From: Alisma plantago-aquatica
Taxonomy: Eukaryota; Streptophyta; Magnoliopsida; Alismatales; Alismataceae
DNA: 64,000 bases
Assembly (NCBI GenBank): GCA_963693085.1
Contig: OY856411.1
Span: 117,205,267-117,269,266 of the forward strand
Reading direction: 5' to 3'
Shown here: piece after piece, positions 25,976 to 39,650 of the stretch
How positions within the stretch are numbered: the stretch's first letter is position 1
Layout: every line of letters begins with the position of its first letter
Notes under the pieces: generated by a model
What the model was told of the DNA's origin: nothing
What the model saw: the letters and a program-made list of their open reading frames with translations, nothing else
The model's database searches: none
Translations under genes and position numbers: made by a program

Positions 25976-26460
25976 AGTGACATAGGTATTCACGCCCCCC
26001 TTCTTATACCTCCAGATACAGGTCTGTTCCTCATGGTTTTAGGTGCAAGAAAGCAAGGAAGGATGGGGGAAAGAAGAACAAGCTACTTTTGCAAGTACAA
26101 AGATATGCATAAGAAAGCAAAAGGTTTAGAGTTATAAAACCCGCCTTAAGGTCATTCCTTGAGCTCCAAGCTTCCAAGCTTCCAGTCTTTAATGGTGTCT
26201 TGAGCTCCACAGGTCGGCCAAGGATGTTTCTCCAAGGAAAGGTTGGGAAAAGATGGCTAGAAAGAAGAAACAAGTAAGGAAGACCATAAAACCAACCTTG
26301 CACCATGAATTCCTCCATGAATTCGAGCAAGATGATGATCAAAGCTTACCTAGAACTGCTTGGCCGTTCTCCTCTTCCCCAGAGCTCTGTCCTAAGTCAG
26401 TCTAAGCAAGGGGATAAGAAAGGAAGTGAAGGAAACGGTCCTTGCTAAGTGAGAAAAGAT

Positions 26461-26470
26461 GTATATATAC
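26461..26470 (-). promoter_or_regulatory. Putative TATA box of element B 3' LTR
   Basis: GTATATATAC, followed on the minus strand by ACA and a G-poor leader, lies about 700 bp from the LTR start, matching the position of the TATA run in A. Confidence 0.55.
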
Positions 26471-27166
26471 TTTGGGTGAAATTCCAACATAAGGACAACT
26501 TGTTTCTCCATTTCTCATATAGGTCCTTCCATTCTTCTAAGCCACGTTTATCCCTTCCATAGTTAAGCAAAACTCATCTTAAACCCAAGGTCTAAAGGTG
26601 AAGAAGGCCAACTTTTTACTAAGTTGCACATATAGAAGGGTTATAAGGCTTATAACTTGATTATTTTATTCATAAGGGTTATCATTCTTATTTGATTATT
26701 CAATTGAAGTGACCTCTTCATCATTCTTACTCTAAATGATGCCAAGAGTCATAAAAGATACTCTAGAAGGTGTATTTTACAAGTTGCACCCCATATTTTG
26801 GGTAAATTGCACTTTACACCAAAACTAGAGTTTTAAGTACAAGGATTGCTCCACAAGCTGCATCTTGGTGCCCAAGCTTGGAGAATACATCATACTTCAT
26901 CATATTCATTCTTATGATGTCTCAACACCAAAGGAACATCTTAACATGTGCAATTTGCAAGTTGACCCCTTTTAATTGGGTAATTTGCACATAGGTCCCT
27001 GTATTACAAAACAATATTACAACATTGTTCAAAAGGGACAGAAATGGAAATGTATGTTCCTTAGGAGCTTTAATTACATACCAAAAAAAAATAATCACAA
27101 GTATCTAATTACATAATTAAGCAAAACACCTAGGGTTAGTTCATAACCCAGGTCAGGGATGTTACA

Positions 27167-27181
27167 AATTATCCACCCCTT
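27167..27181 (-). other. Polypurine tract of element B
   Basis: On the minus strand AAGGGGTGGATAATT directly abuts the 3' LTR start, as needed to prime second-strand synthesis. The same sequence is used by A. Confidence 0.92.
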
Positions 27182-27215
27182 ACAAGGATTTCGTCCCCGA
27201 AATCAACAAAACATA

Positions 27216-30200
27216 TTAAGAGAAAAGAGCAGGGTATTTCCTTCTCATCTCTTCCTCTAGTTCCCATGTGGCTTCTTCAACACCACGGTGATTCCAGAGG
27301 ACTTTAACAAGACTTATGTCTTTCCTTTTCAGCTTTTTAATTCTTTTATCAAGGATGGATATAGGTCCCTCTTCATAAGATATATCATCATTCAATTCTA
27401 CCTCCATAGGTTGTAGAACTGACTCGGTACCAGGGTGACATTTCCTCAGCATAGAAATGTGAAACACAGGGTGTAACCTCTGCAAATCTGGTGGCAACTC
27501 TAGTTTATAGGCTACTTTTCCAATCCGTTCAATGATTGGATAAGGCCCCATAAACCTAGGAGCTAACTTCCCTTTCCTTCCAAACCTCAGAACTCCCTTA
27601 CAAGGTGAGACCTTGAGATACACTCTGTCTCCAACCTGGAACTCCAAGGGTCTACGACGCTTGTCAGCATAAGATTTTTGCCTATCCTGTACAGTCTTGA
27701 TCTGTTGTTGTATTACTTTGATCTTTTCTGTGGTCTGCTGCACAAGATCAGGACCTAACAGTTGATATTCACCGGTTTCATACCAACATAAGGGTGATCT
27801 ACAACGTCTACCATATAAAGCTTCATAAGGTGCCATGTCAATGCTATGATGATAGCTATTGTTGTAGGCAAACTCTATCAAGCTTAAGTGCAGATCCCAA
27901 CTCCCTGTAAACTGAAGAACACATGCTCTCAACAAGTCCTATAAGGTCTGTATAGTCCTTTCCGATTGTCCATCAGTCTGAGGATGAAAGGTTGTACTAA
28001 ACCTTAACTGGGTACCTAGAGCTTTGTGCAGTCGCTCCAAAAAACGACTCGTAAACTGAGGACCTCTATCTGATATTATAGTGACAGGAACTCCGTGCAA
28101 TCACACTATCTCTTCAACATACAGCTGTGCTAACTTCTCAGCAGAATAGGTTGTTTTGACAGGTAAGAAATGCGCTGTCTTTGTCAACCTATCAACTATT
28201 ACCCAAATGGAATCATGTCCTTTGTTTGTCCTAGGTAGGCCAACAACAAAGTCCATAGTTATGTGATCCCATTTCCACTGTGGTATGGGTAAAGGTTGCA
28301 TTGTTCCTGCAGGCTTCTGGTGTTCAGCTTTCACTTGCTGACATACAGGACACTGCATAACAAATTCAGCAACATCCTTCTTCATCCCAGGCCACCAATA
28401 CATATCTTTCACATTTCGATACATCTTGGTGCTCCCTGGATGCATAGCATACATCGAAGAATGAGATTCTTCTAGGACTAACTTTCTCAAATTATCCACA
28501 TCTGGTACTATCATCCTTCCATGATAACTTGCTACTTGATCATCTGAGTCATGGAAACCATCTCATTTCTCATCACCAAACTCCGATCTGATCTGCTGAA
28601 CTGCAGCATCAACTTGCTGTGCCTCCTTAATCTGCTCTCTCAGAGTAGGTTTTATATGCATCTCAGCTAACAACCCGGCTAACAATGACACCTTAAATTG
28701 TACATTGTCTTGCCTCAAGGAGATAAGCATATCTCTCTTAGAGCATACTAAAGAGTTTAGTTGTGCCCTATCTAATGCTGGTGTTGCTGATTTCCTACTC
28801 AAAACATCTACAACTACATTGGCCTTCCCTGGATGGTAATCAATTGTACAATCGTAGTCTTTGATTAACTCCATCCAGCGTCGTTGTCTCATGTTAAGTT
28901 CGTGCTGAGAGAAGATATACTTAAGGTTCTTATGATCAATGTAAATTTGGAATGTCTCTCCGTAGAGATAGTGTCTCCAGATCTTCAAGGCATGAACCAC
29001 AGCAGCTAGCTCCAGATCGTGTGTCGGATAATTATCCTCATGTTTCTTAAGCTGTCGAGAAGCAAAAGAAATCACTTGTTTATCCTGCATTAACACACAT
29101 CCGAGTCCATTCTTGGAGGCATCACAGAAAACTATGTATCCTTTGCCTTGCTCAGGTAACACAAGTACAGGTGCACTTGTCAACCTCTCCTTCAGCAACT
29201 GGAATGATTGCTGACACTTATCACTCCAAACAAAAGGAATATCCTTCCGGGTCAACTTTGACAAAGATAGGGCTATGGAACTGAAGTTCTTTATAAACCT
29301 TCGGTAATAGCCAGCCAACCCTAAGAAACTATAGATTTCTGTCGGTGTCTTCGACTGTTCCCATTGTAGGACATACTCTACCTTTTTAGGGTCAAAACGA
29401 ATACCCGAGGCATATATCACATGTCCAAGGAAAGATACTTCCGGTAACCAGAACTCACACTTGCTAAACTTAGCGTATAGCTTATGTTCTCTTAGAAAAG
29501 CTAGAGCCTGACGAAGATGTTGTTCAAGCTACTGAGCATCTCTACTATAGATCAGAATGTCATCTATAAAGACAACCACACACTGATCGAGGAAAGGTCG
29601 GAAGATTCTATTCATGAGTTCCATAAATGCAGCTGGTGCATTAGTTAGTCCAAACGACATAACTGTGAACTCATAGTGACCATACCTTGTCCTGAAGGCA
29701 GACTTGGGTATGTCACTGTCCTTAATACGGAGTTGATGATATCCTGACCTCAAATCTATTTTTGAGAAGATGGTTGCACCACACAACTGGTCAAAAAGAT
29801 CATCAATCCTTGGCAGAGGATACTTATTCTTTATTGTCACTTTGTTTAGTTGTCTGTAATCAATGCATAACCGCATCGATCCGTCTTTCTTTTTAAAAAA
29901 GAGAACCGGAGAACCCCAAGGTGAGGTACTCAGTCGGATGAATCCTTTCTCAAGCAACTCTTGCAGTTGTTTCTTGAGTTCCGCCATCTCAGCAGGCGTC
30001 ATCCTATACGGTGTTTGTGCTATAGGTTTTGTGTCTGGGATTAGATTGATCTCAAAATCAATTTCCCGAGGCGGTGGTATACCTGGAAGTTCTTCAGGAA
30101 ATACATCTTCAAATTCCCTGACTATAGAAACTTCGGCAGGGTCAGGACTTTCCATGGTAGTATCTACCACATGGGCCAAGAATGCATAACATCCTTGCCT

Positions 30201-31880
30201 CATCAGCATCTCAACAACCATAGATGACACAAGACAAGTGGGTAGAATCTTTCTCTCTCCTTGAAAGATCCATGTGTCGCTTTCATCAGCAAACACATCT
30301 TGCTTGGATTCACAATCCAAAACAACCTTATACCTTTCCAAGGTATCCATTCCAAGGATTATATCAAATCCTTGCATGTCAAGTGGTATTAAATCCACTT
30401 GAATGCGATGTCCAGAAAAGAAAAGGATGCAGGGAGAGCAAACCTCCTGCAACACAGCAGACCCTCTCAACGGAGTCTCAAGCAACAAGCTATCTGCCCT
30501 ATGACTGATTGTCATATTGCAGTTATGAATCACTTTTCGAGTGATAAAAGAGTGCGTAGAACCCGGATCAATCAAAACAGATACAACGCAAGATGTAGAC
30601 ATATCAGAATATAACAATTCCATCTGACCTGCCAAAACCCTAGGGTTGATAACTGCATCAGGTGGATTCATTGCGTAGAACCTTACCGTCGCCTGTGGTT
30701 GATTTGGTGCTTGATGACTAGATGCTGATGATCTAGCTTGGGATGCTTGCCCACTTCCTCTAGCATTACCTGGAAACTGTCACCTTTGAGATCCTTGCTG
30801 ATTCTGCCTCTGAGGTTGAGTCACACTCATGTCTCTGGCTCTACAATCCTTCATCAAATGTCCCATCTTTCCACATATGTAACAACTTTTGTTCAGTTGT
30901 TGAGGTCTGGGTGGTCCTGTAACCGACATAGATGCTGAACTGCGAGCCCCTTGTAGTGATAAGCTTCGTCCTCTACCCCTATTTGACGTCCACTGCGTCT
31001 GGGTATTGGATCTAGGTGGTGGTGTAGGCGCAGAAAATCTAGGCTTCTTGAAGTCTCTAGATGAAGATCCCTAGAACTGAGGATACCTCTTATGGGTTTG
31101 CCTCTTCTCTGCTACGGATCTCTCTATCCTTCGGACTGACTCAACGAAGGTAGCAAACCTTTCCAGATTCTCTAGGGCAGACACGGGAGTAGTCAACTCG
31201 GCATTCAACCCTTTCTCGAACCGTCTAATCCTTTCTTCATCTGTAGCAGCCATGTGCGGACAGAACCGTAGAAACTCCATGAACTTAGCTTCGTATTCGC
31301 TAATGTTCATCAATCCTTGCCTTAACCTCTCGAATTGAGAGATTTTCTCGTCTAGGAACATCTTAGGGAAATATCTATTGATAAATTCCCGATGAAAGAC
31401 TTCCCAGACAATCTCCACACCAGGCCTCTTCTGCTCTTCCATGGTCCACCAGTGGCCCGCACTCCCTTTGAGAAGATAGACAACATGTCTAACCTTCTCA
31501 GCTTCAGAGATATTCAGGATTCTAAAGGCCTTCTCCAACTCAGTTAACCACAGGTCGGAATCTGTCGGATCAGCTGTTCCAAAGTATTCGGTTGCTCCGA
31601 CTCGGCATAATCTTTCAAACGTCTTGCCGATTCCTGGTCCTTCCGGATGGGTAGGTGCCCTAGGTGTAGGCATAGGTATCCTATCTGTGATGTGTGTCAT
31701 GGCAGTCATAAACTGCCCAAACATGGTCTGAATGGCTGGGTTTCCCATGTCAACTGGGTTGAACTGGGGTGGCTCCAAAGGTGGTTCAGGTACAGGTTGC
31801 TCTACTTCTAGACTCCTTGCACCTCCTCGGGGTGCAACAACACTACTCTCTTCCACATACTCCTCATGTGGTCCAGACAT
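27216..31880 (-). pseudogene. Element B gag-pol (6 in-frame stops, no frameshift)
   Basis: A single frame of about 1555 codons runs from MSGPHEEYV at 31880 to the stop at 27216. Domain order is gag, intact CCHC knuckle (CYICGKMGHLMKDC, about 30850-30890), protease (IDPGSTHSF), RT (FIDD at about 29560), RNase H, integrase (zinc finger about 28330-28450, core to about 27960), GPY/F-like block and C-terminal chromodomain (ISILDKRIKKLKRKDISLVK then WNHRGVEEATWE, about 27220-27350). Stops are at 31071, 30780, 29529, 28563, 28101 and 27939. The chromodomain would steer integration to marked chromatin in this group. Only point mutations separate this copy from an open frame, so it decayed recently compared with A. 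Confidence 0.95.
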
Positions 31881-31989
31881 CCTTACTTATCTTCTTCTCC
31901 TGAGGAGCAGAAGACACTATTGTATATACTGGAAAACACTAAGAATAGACTCGACATCCTAAGTCCTATGTCTCTGTAGACTCAGCGAA

Positions 31990-32007
31990 CCTAGAGCTCT
32001 GATACCA
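31990..32007 (-). other. Primer binding site of element B
   Basis: The minus strand reads TGGTATCAGAGCTCTAGG two bases after the 5' LTR end, an exact match to the usual tRNA-Met complement at its first 12 bases. Confidence 0.94.
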
Positions 32008-33750
32008 CTTGAAACGACCGACACCAAACTGACAATCAGATTAACGAATGCAGAAGCGATTAGCAGCGGAATTATCAAAAATCACTAAAAATTTAAAACT
32101 TTTGTAAAGAGATCTTCGAAAGATAAAAACTCTTTCATAAACAACATGATAGGTCATTTACAAACTGATCCATGATACATCTCTGTCATAAACACATCTC
32201 GAGCATTACAACAAAACCACCTTGTTAGCTGTACAAGGTAAGATATAAAATCTCGAGGCATCATGCCAAACTCTCAGATATACAAACTCCTAGGACCTGA
32301 GAGTACAGAGATGACACAGGACATACTATTTACACAACATGACAAACAATGTCTCCACCTGAGGATCACTGTTGTCCCTGAGACTGCTGCTGATGCTGCT
32401 CACCCACTGATGGGTTCCTTCGTCCTCGGCGTCTTCCTAAAAGTTGAAACCCACGAGAGTGAGACAATTTAAATAATTGTCCCAGCGAGAGTTATAACTC
32501 TCTGCCAGAAGCTTTGTTATGAAAAAGAGAACAACATAAATAGTAGGATTATAACATTCAACAGCAGATAACATTATATAAACTAAGTGAAACAATATCC
32601 TTATGAGCAATCATTTCAATTATAGCTTAATTGAAAGATCAGGCATATAATAATGAGGAATATGAAAAGCATGTGTACTAGTTATTTAACTAGATCACTA
32701 TAACAATGTATTGTCAATCATTCTTTCTCGTAGTTCCATCTAAGCAATTATGCTATGCGGCTGATTATGTTTTACAAACATATTTATGCCCTGAGGAGAT
32801 GAGTTACACCTCTCATACTCCAACCGACCATCCTTAGATCGCAATCGGTACCATACCTAGGTCATCAGGAGAGCCAGATTCCTATGACCTCATCACTCCT
32901 CAGTCAGTATGAGGATCGATATGCAGGACATCTTGTGTCACTGCTACAATAGCTTTCCAGGGTATTCTGGCAACTTCGCTATTCAGAGCTACAGTGGCAT
33001 TCTGTATTCTCTTCACCATCGAGAGATTTCTTGTTTATCTCACATCGATGCGACATTAACAAAATCATCGGGAGATTAGTGATACATCTTCCCAGCATAA
33101 TCATATAATGAAGGACTGAGAGATTAATGATACATCTCCAATCATATCCAACATTAGGACGTAAGGATATTCGCGTCCATTACCCCCACATACTCAAAAG
33201 TATGTGCTCCAGGAGTTTCCTTAGAAAAACCTGTTTCACCATCATATATTTTCTGACAATGATGGATCTATGGTCAGGGCTCTACTTGATATCATTATAC
33301 TTGATTAGTTAAGTACCTTACAACATTCCTTAGCATCAGACATGTTCAGGCATAACCTAATAAAACAATTGCTATAAAGAAAAGGTACTATTGTATCAAG
33401 TTCACATCACATATTGTTAACCTTGGGATATCAATCCCTAACCATCTCATCATTGTGGTTCAGGAGAATGGTTATTCAAACCCTCAGATTATCATAACAC
33501 TTGCTACCAAGTGACATATAAACAACAAGTCATCTAACAACATGACCTTGATTGAAGAAATGTATATACTTTTCACATATCATTACTCTAAAAGCTTATA
33601 ATTGTTTTCAAGGAATATGACATCATAACTCATACCTGGCTATGATCACCTCATAATATCAACCTGTATGACTTATACAAATAAGGGCATGCATATATAT
33701 ATATAAGAATGTTAGCATAATAACAACACTTTTCAATTTCTATATAGGAC

Positions 33751-33867
33751 ACCACGGCCGTGCCACCTTGCACGGTCGTGCAAAGTAAGGCTACCATGGC
33801 CGTGCTCCCTTGCACGGTCGTGCAAGCTAAGGCTACCACGGCCGTGCTCCCTTGCACGGTCGTGCTA
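33751..33867. repeat. CACGGCCGTG minisatellite in B 5' LTR
   Basis: Three units, as in the other LTR. The middle unit has CATGGCCGTG, and the third is closer to consensus than in the 3' LTR copy. Confidence 0.88.
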
Positions 33868-34456
33868 CAGCAGATCATTACATGATTCATATTTCTATCT
33901 ATCTATATATATGTATTCTAATTTCTCATTCTTTCAAATTTATTAGGTCACATCGACCCTTCAATCAAGTACATACTACCATGGTTAACATAGTGTATCA
34001 AGCTATTAATCCTATAAACAATTAAGAATTCTCCCTTTAATTGGTTCTTAATCACTTAGGTATTATTAGGGTTTCAACCTTCACACCTTCATTGATTATC
34101 ATTACTAATCATTATTGGATCAATAGAAAATTCATCATCTTAATTCTCAAAGATTCAATCACATTGGACCTCCACTTCATAAGGTATCCAATTGAATTAG
34201 GGTTTCCAATGTTGATTCCTTCAATCTTTGAATTCATGGAACCAATCATCAATTGGACCTATACTCATACCTTAATTGAGTTTAATAGGTCAACCTTCAA
34301 CTGATTTGTCCCTCACTTGACCCTCAATTGACCATCAATTAGGGTTTAACTCAATCGAATTAGGGGTTGGAATCAATAACCCTTCAACATATTTTAATGT
34401 GCGACTAATTGATTTGAACCTATTGAACCATCATTACATTGGGACATGACCTGACC

Positions 34457-35775
34457 CCAAACGGTCTTGAGGTCGTTTGGATGACCTCCAAACGGTCTTG
34501 AGACCGTTTGCCCATCATATCATCAAAATCTAAGTCAACCAATTAAGGTTTGGATCATTGGATTGATCACCAAAACAATAATTGATTACATTCCAACTTA
34601 GTATCATTGTATCATCAATTGCTTAACCATACTCACACCTAGACCTCCAAACGGTCTTGGGTGACCTCCAAACGGTCTTGAGACCGTTTGGATGAGTTCC
34701 AAACGGTCTTGAGACCGTTTGGCTCACCCAACCCTTGGATTCTAGTGAAAAATCATTAGGGTTTGAGCTATTGAGTTGATCATCAAATCAGCAATTGATT
34801 GCTTTGTAATTGTGTACCTTTGGACCTTCAATTGGTCAACTATACTTGACCCCAGACCTCCAAACGGTCTTGGGTGACCTCCAAACGGTCTTGAGACCGT
34901 TTGGGTCAATCAACCCAAAACAATCAACTCAATTCAATGCAAATCCAACACTTAGCCGATTAGGTTTCACACCACATCTTTGGATCTTCAAACACCTATC
35001 CATACTTGACCCTAGACCTTAAAACGGTCTTGGGTGACCCCCAAACGGTCTTGAGACCGTTTGGATGATCCCCCAAACGGTCTTGAGACCGTTTGGGCAA
35101 GAAAAACCAAAAAGTCAAATCAATCTAGTTGAAAGTCAGCACTTAATCCAATTAGGGTTTACATAATTAATTAGCCTTAAACTCACGATTCCTTTGGAGT
35201 TAATCCCTAAAATTTGGAGGGTCATTAACCAACATGATTATGAACAGGAATCCCAAACGGCCAACGCTTGGTCAACTCACTCAAACGGTTTGAAACCGTT
35301 TGCCCAAAAAGTTCAAGTTAATCAGATTGGAAAATCAGCACTTAATCCAATTAGGTTACCTAATTGTTTAGCCTTTAACTCATGATTCCTTGGGAGTTAA
35401 CCTATAAAATTTGGTGGGTTATTAGACCACATCATTAGGAACAGTAATCCCAAACGTTCCACGCTTGGTCAACGCACTCAAACGGTTTGAGACCGTTTAC
35501 CCAAGAAGTTCAAGTTAAACAGATTGGAAAAACAGCACTTAATTCAATTTGATTTTCCTAATGGATTGGCCTTTAACCTACGATTCCTTTGTATTTAACC
35601 CCTCAAATTTGGTGGGTCATTAGCCTACATAATTAGGAACAGAAATCCCAAACGGTCCATGCTTGGTAAACGCCCTCAAACGGTCTTAGAGACCGTTTTC
35701 TCCAACCGACCATGTGAAACCGTTTGCCCCTCAAACGGTTTTGCAAACCGTTTGGCCAAGGGTGCAAGACCATTT
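34457..35775. repeat. Palindrome array in B 5' LTR
   Basis: Full and half CAAACGGTCT/AGACCGTTTG palindromes, collinear with the array at 24620-25975 but with unit-level differences near 34860-34910 and 35740. Confidence 0.9.
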
Positions 35776-36261
35776 GCTAAAGTGACATAGGTATTCACGC
35801 CCCCCTTCTTCTACCTCCAGATCCAGGTCTGTTCCTCATGGTTTTAGATGCAAGAAAGCAAGGAAGGATGGGGGAAAGAAGAACAAGCTACTTTTGCAAG
35901 TACAAAGATATGCATAGGAAAGCAAAAGGTTTAGAGTTATAAAACCCGCCTTAAGGTCGTTCCTTGAGCTCCAAGCTTCCAAGCTTCCAGTCTTTAATGG
36001 TGTCTTGAGCTCCACAGGTCGGCCAAGGATGTTTCTCCAAGGAAAGGTTGGGAAAAGATGGCTAGAAAGAAGAAACAAGGAAGACCATAAAACCAACCTT
36101 GCACCATGAATTCCTCCATGAATTCGAGCAAGATGATGATCAAAGCTTACCTAGAACTGCTTGGCCGTTATCCTCTTCCCCAGAGCTCTGTCCTAAGTCG
36201 GTCTAAGCAAGGGGATAAGAAAGGAAGTGAAGGAAACGATCCTTGCTAAGTGAGAAAAGGT

Positions 36262-36271
36262 GTATATATAC
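36262..36271 (-). promoter_or_regulatory. Putative TATA box of element B 5' LTR
   Basis: GTATATATAC at about 700 bp from the LTR start. This is the LTR that would drive element B transcription leftwards. Confidence 0.55.
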
Positions 36272-36966
36272 TTTGGGTGAAATTCCAACATAAGGACAAC
36301 TTATTTCTCCATTTCTCATCTAGGTCCTTCCCTTCTTCTAAGACACGTTTATCCCTTCCATACTTAAGCAAAACTCATCTTAAACCCAAGGTATAAAGGT
36401 GAAGAAGGCCAACTTTTTACTAAGTTGCACATATAGAAGGGTTATAAGGCTTATAACTTGATTATTTAATTCATAAGGGTTATCATTCTTATTTGATTAT
36501 TCAATTGAAGTGACCTCTTCATCATTCTTACTCTAAATGATGACAAGAGTCATAAAAGATACTCTAGAAGGTGTATTTTACAAGTTGCACCCCATATTTT
36601 GGGTAAATTGCACTTTACACCAAAACTAGAGTTTTAAGTACAAGGATTGCTCCACAAGCTGCATCTTGGTGCCCAAGCTTGGAGAATACATCATACTTCA
36701 TCATATTCATTCTTATGATGTCTCAACACCAAAGGAACATCTTAAAATGTGCAATTTTCAAGTTGACCCCTTTTAATTGGGTAATTTGCACATAGGTCCC
36801 TGTATTACAAAACAATATTACAACATTGTTCAAAAGGGACAGAAATGGAAATGTATGTTCCTTAGGAGATTTAATTACATACCAAAAAAAATAATCACAA
36901 GTATCTAATTACATAATTAAGCAAAACACCTAGGGTTAGTTCATAACCCAGGTCAGGGATGTTACA

Positions 36967-36971
36967 TACAA
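36967..36971. other. Right target-site duplication of element B (TACAA)
   Basis: Second copy of the 5-bp duplication, directly followed by the continuation of A's gag-pol frame. Confidence 0.96.
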
Positions 36972-37166
36972 CATATGGAGGTAGAATTGAATGATGATAT
37001 AACTTATGAGGAAGGACCAGTGTCAATCCTTGATAACAGAATTAAAAAATTGAAAAAGAAAGATATAAGTCTTGTGAAAGTCCTCTGGAATCATCGTGGT
37101 GTTGAAGAAGACACATGGGAACTAGAGAAAGAGATGAGAAGGAAATACCCTACTCTTTTCTCTTAA
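36972..37166 (+). pseudogene. Element A gag-pol, C-terminal chromodomain part
   Basis: This is the last 64 codons of A's polyprotein, cut off from the rest by element B. The frame joins 22170 directly to 36972 once one TACAA copy is dropped. It encodes the chromodomain-like tail with VSILDNRIKKLKKKDISLVK and WNHRGVEEDTWE, closely matching B's, and ends in TAA 50 bp before the 3' LTR. On its own it has no function. Confidence 0.95.
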
Positions 37167-37200
37167 TATGTTTTATTGATTTCGGGGACGAAATCCTTGT

Positions 37201-37215
37201 AAGGGGTGGATAATT
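37201..37215 (+). other. Polypurine tract of element A
   Basis: AAGGGGTGGATAATT immediately precedes the 3' LTR start TGTAACATCC. Confidence 0.92.
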
Positions 37216-37886
37216 TGTAACATCCCTGGCCTGGGTTATGAGCTAACCCTAGGTGTTTTGCTTAATTATGTAATTAGATACTTGTGATTATCTTTTGGGG
37301 AACATATGTTTCCATTTCTGTCCTTTTTAAACAATGTTGTAGTATTGTTTTGTAATACAAGGACCTATGTGCAAATTACCCAATTGGAAGGGTTAACCTA
37401 CAATTTATACATGTTGATATGTTCCTTTAATGTTGAGACATCATAAGAATGAATATGATGAAGTATGATGGATTTCCCAAGCTTGGGCACCAAGATGCAG
37501 CTTGTGGAGCAATCCTTGTGCTTAAAACCCTAGTTTTGGTGTAAAGTGCAATTTACCCAAAATGTGGGGTGCAACTTGTAAAATACACCTTCTAGAATAT
37601 CTTTTATGACTCTTGACATCATTTAGAGTAAAAATGATGAAGGGGCACTTCATTTGATTAATCATATAATAAGGAACACCTTTGTAATTAAATCACCAAG
37701 TTATAAGTAAGGAGACCCTTATATATGTGCACCTTAGTGATAAGTTGACCTTCTTTGCCTTTAGTTCTTGGTTTTAGAAGGAGTTTTGTTTAATAAATAA
37801 GGAGGAGGGACGTTCCTAATATAGAGAGGGACCTAGATGAGAAAATAAGAAGTAAGTTGTCCTTATGATGGAAATAATCCCAAAGA

Positions 37887-37898
37887 TATATATATATA
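37887..37898 (+). promoter_or_regulatory. Putative TATA box of element A 3' LTR
   Basis: A TA run one repeat longer than in the 5' LTR, again followed by CACCTTTCC. Any transcript from here would run rightwards out of the element. Confidence 0.5.
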
Positions 37899-38414
37899 CA
37901 CCTTTCCTTTGCAAACCAAGGAACGTTTCCCCTCCCTTCTCACTTATCCCCTTGCTTAAACTGACTAAGGCAGAGCTTTGGAGAAGAGGAGAACGGCTAA
38001 GGAGAATCTAGGTAAGCTTGGGTCATCATCTTGCTCGAATTCATGGAGAAAGTTGGATTACAAGGTTGGTTTTATGGTTTTCTCACTTAGCTTTATCTTT
38101 CTAGCCGATCTTTTCCCAACCATTCCTTGGAGAAACACCCTTGGTTGACATGTGGAGCTCAAGATGCCATTAAAGGCTTGAATCTTGAAATTTTGGAGCT
38201 CTAGGAACAACCTAAAGGCGGGTTTTATAACTCTAAACCTCTTTCTTTGATTATGCATATCTTTGTTCTTGTAAATAGTAGTTAGTTCTTCTTCTTCCCC
38301 ACTCTTCCTTGCACTTTTGCAAGCAAAACCACAAAGTAACTGACCTGATATAAGGTTGAAGATGATGGGCGTGATTTCATAGGTAAATTTACCAAATGAC
38401 CTTGGACCATTTGG

Positions 38415-39650
38415 TCTAAACGGTTTGCAAGACCGTTTGAAACCAAACGGTTTCACAACCGTTTGATTTCATACGGTTTGTAAGACCGTTTAGATTCAAA
38501 TGGTCTCCAAGACCGTTTGGCAAGTTTGACCAAGTGAAGACCGTTTAGAGGTCTGCTGGACACATTGTGAATTAATCATTTACAAAGATTTACAATCTAA
38601 TTGCAAACAAATCATAAGTTGAAGGCACTTAAATCCTCTAAAACATAATCGGGTTCAATTGCTGATTTCAAGGACCAATTTTGTTGAACTTTGGGTTGAG
38701 TGGCCCAAACAGTTTCAAACCCGTTTGGGGAGTCACTCAAATGGTCTCAAGACTGTTTGGTGACCACCCAAGACCGTTTGGAGGTCTAGGGTTAAGGAAA
38801 TTTAATCAATTGAAGGTCCAATCACAATAGGTTGTTGAATTAATTGAAAATGCTGATTTGAAACTTAATTAGGGTTCAACCCTTGAAAAATTGACTTATA
38901 TTTTGATGAGACTTTGGTAAAACGGTCTCAAGACCGTTTGGAGGATGTCCAAACGATCCCAAGACCGTTTGGGCCAAGTCATGGCTCAATTGGATGTCAA
39001 TTGATGGGTTCAACTTCATTTAGATTCATGTTGATGGACATTGATGGTTGATCGATTACAAACCCTAATTCAATTGGTTCCAACCCTATTTGGCTATCAA
39101 TTGAGGGTCAATTGAGTGTCCAATTGGTTAAGATTAACCCTAATTGGCTCAATTGATAGGTGGTTAACATATATGAGGTCAATTGAGGGGTTCAACCTTG
39201 AAAACCCTAATCGATTGCAAGTGTTGATGCACTTTTTGGGTCCAATAAGTTTTGAGATGTTTGGACCAAACGGTCTCAAGACCGTTTGAATCCAAATGGT
39301 CTCAAGACCATTTGGGACCAAACGGTCTCAAGACAGTTTGAATCCAAATGGTCTCAAGACCGTTTGGGCTCAAACGATCTCAAGGTCGTTTAGATCCAAT
39401 CGATCTCAAGGTCGTTTAGATCCAATCGATCTCAAGGTTGTTTAGTTTCATGTGGTTTCAAGGTCGTTCAGTTTCAAACGGTTTCAAAGTCAACTCTTTC
39501 AAACGGTCAACAAGTTGAAACAGTCTCAAGACCGTTTAAATTCAAACGGTCTTGAGGGTGACCAAGTTCAAACGGTTTGTAAGTCAACCTAACCAAACGG
39601 TCAACCCTTCCAAACGGTCTCAGGACTGTTTGGAGGTTGAAGTGTGTAAT
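38415..39650. repeat. Palindrome array in A 3' LTR
   Basis: Collinear with 14080-15290 but with one extra unit (about 39305-39360), so the array has changed copy number since insertion. Confidence 0.9.

Larger units (their letters stand above)
22171..27166 (-). repeat. 3' LTR of element B (5.0 kb)
   Basis: Read on the minus strand it runs from TGTAACATCCCTGACCTGGG (ending at 27166) to a CGTTTC terminus at 22171. It carries a TATA box, palindrome array, CACGGCCGTG minisatellite and the GAGAGTTATAACTCTC palindrome at 22650-22665. In the first 150 bp I count four differences from the other LTR. Confidence 0.96.
22171..36966 (-). mobile_element. Ty3/gypsy chromovirus element B (Tekay/Del-like), nested in A
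   Basis: A complete 14.8-kb element in reverse orientation, with 3' LTR 22171-27166, polypurine tract 27167-27181, gag-pol 27216-31880, primer site 31990-32007 and 5' LTR 32010-36966. It has a TACAA target duplication. Its protein is closely similar to A's along the whole length, but the LTR 3' parts are clearly different, so A and B are sister subfamilies. B has 6 in-frame stops against 12 in A. Its first base pair at the left end reads CG instead of the TG found in the other LTR. Confidence 0.97.
32010..36966 (-). repeat. 5' LTR of element B (5.0 kb)
   Basis: Ends are TGAAACGACC on the + strand (CGTTTCA in element orientation) and GGATGTTACA. It is collinear with 22171-27166 with scattered substitutions and small indels, including a different number of palindrome units and a 21-bp difference near 35740. 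Confidence 0.96.
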
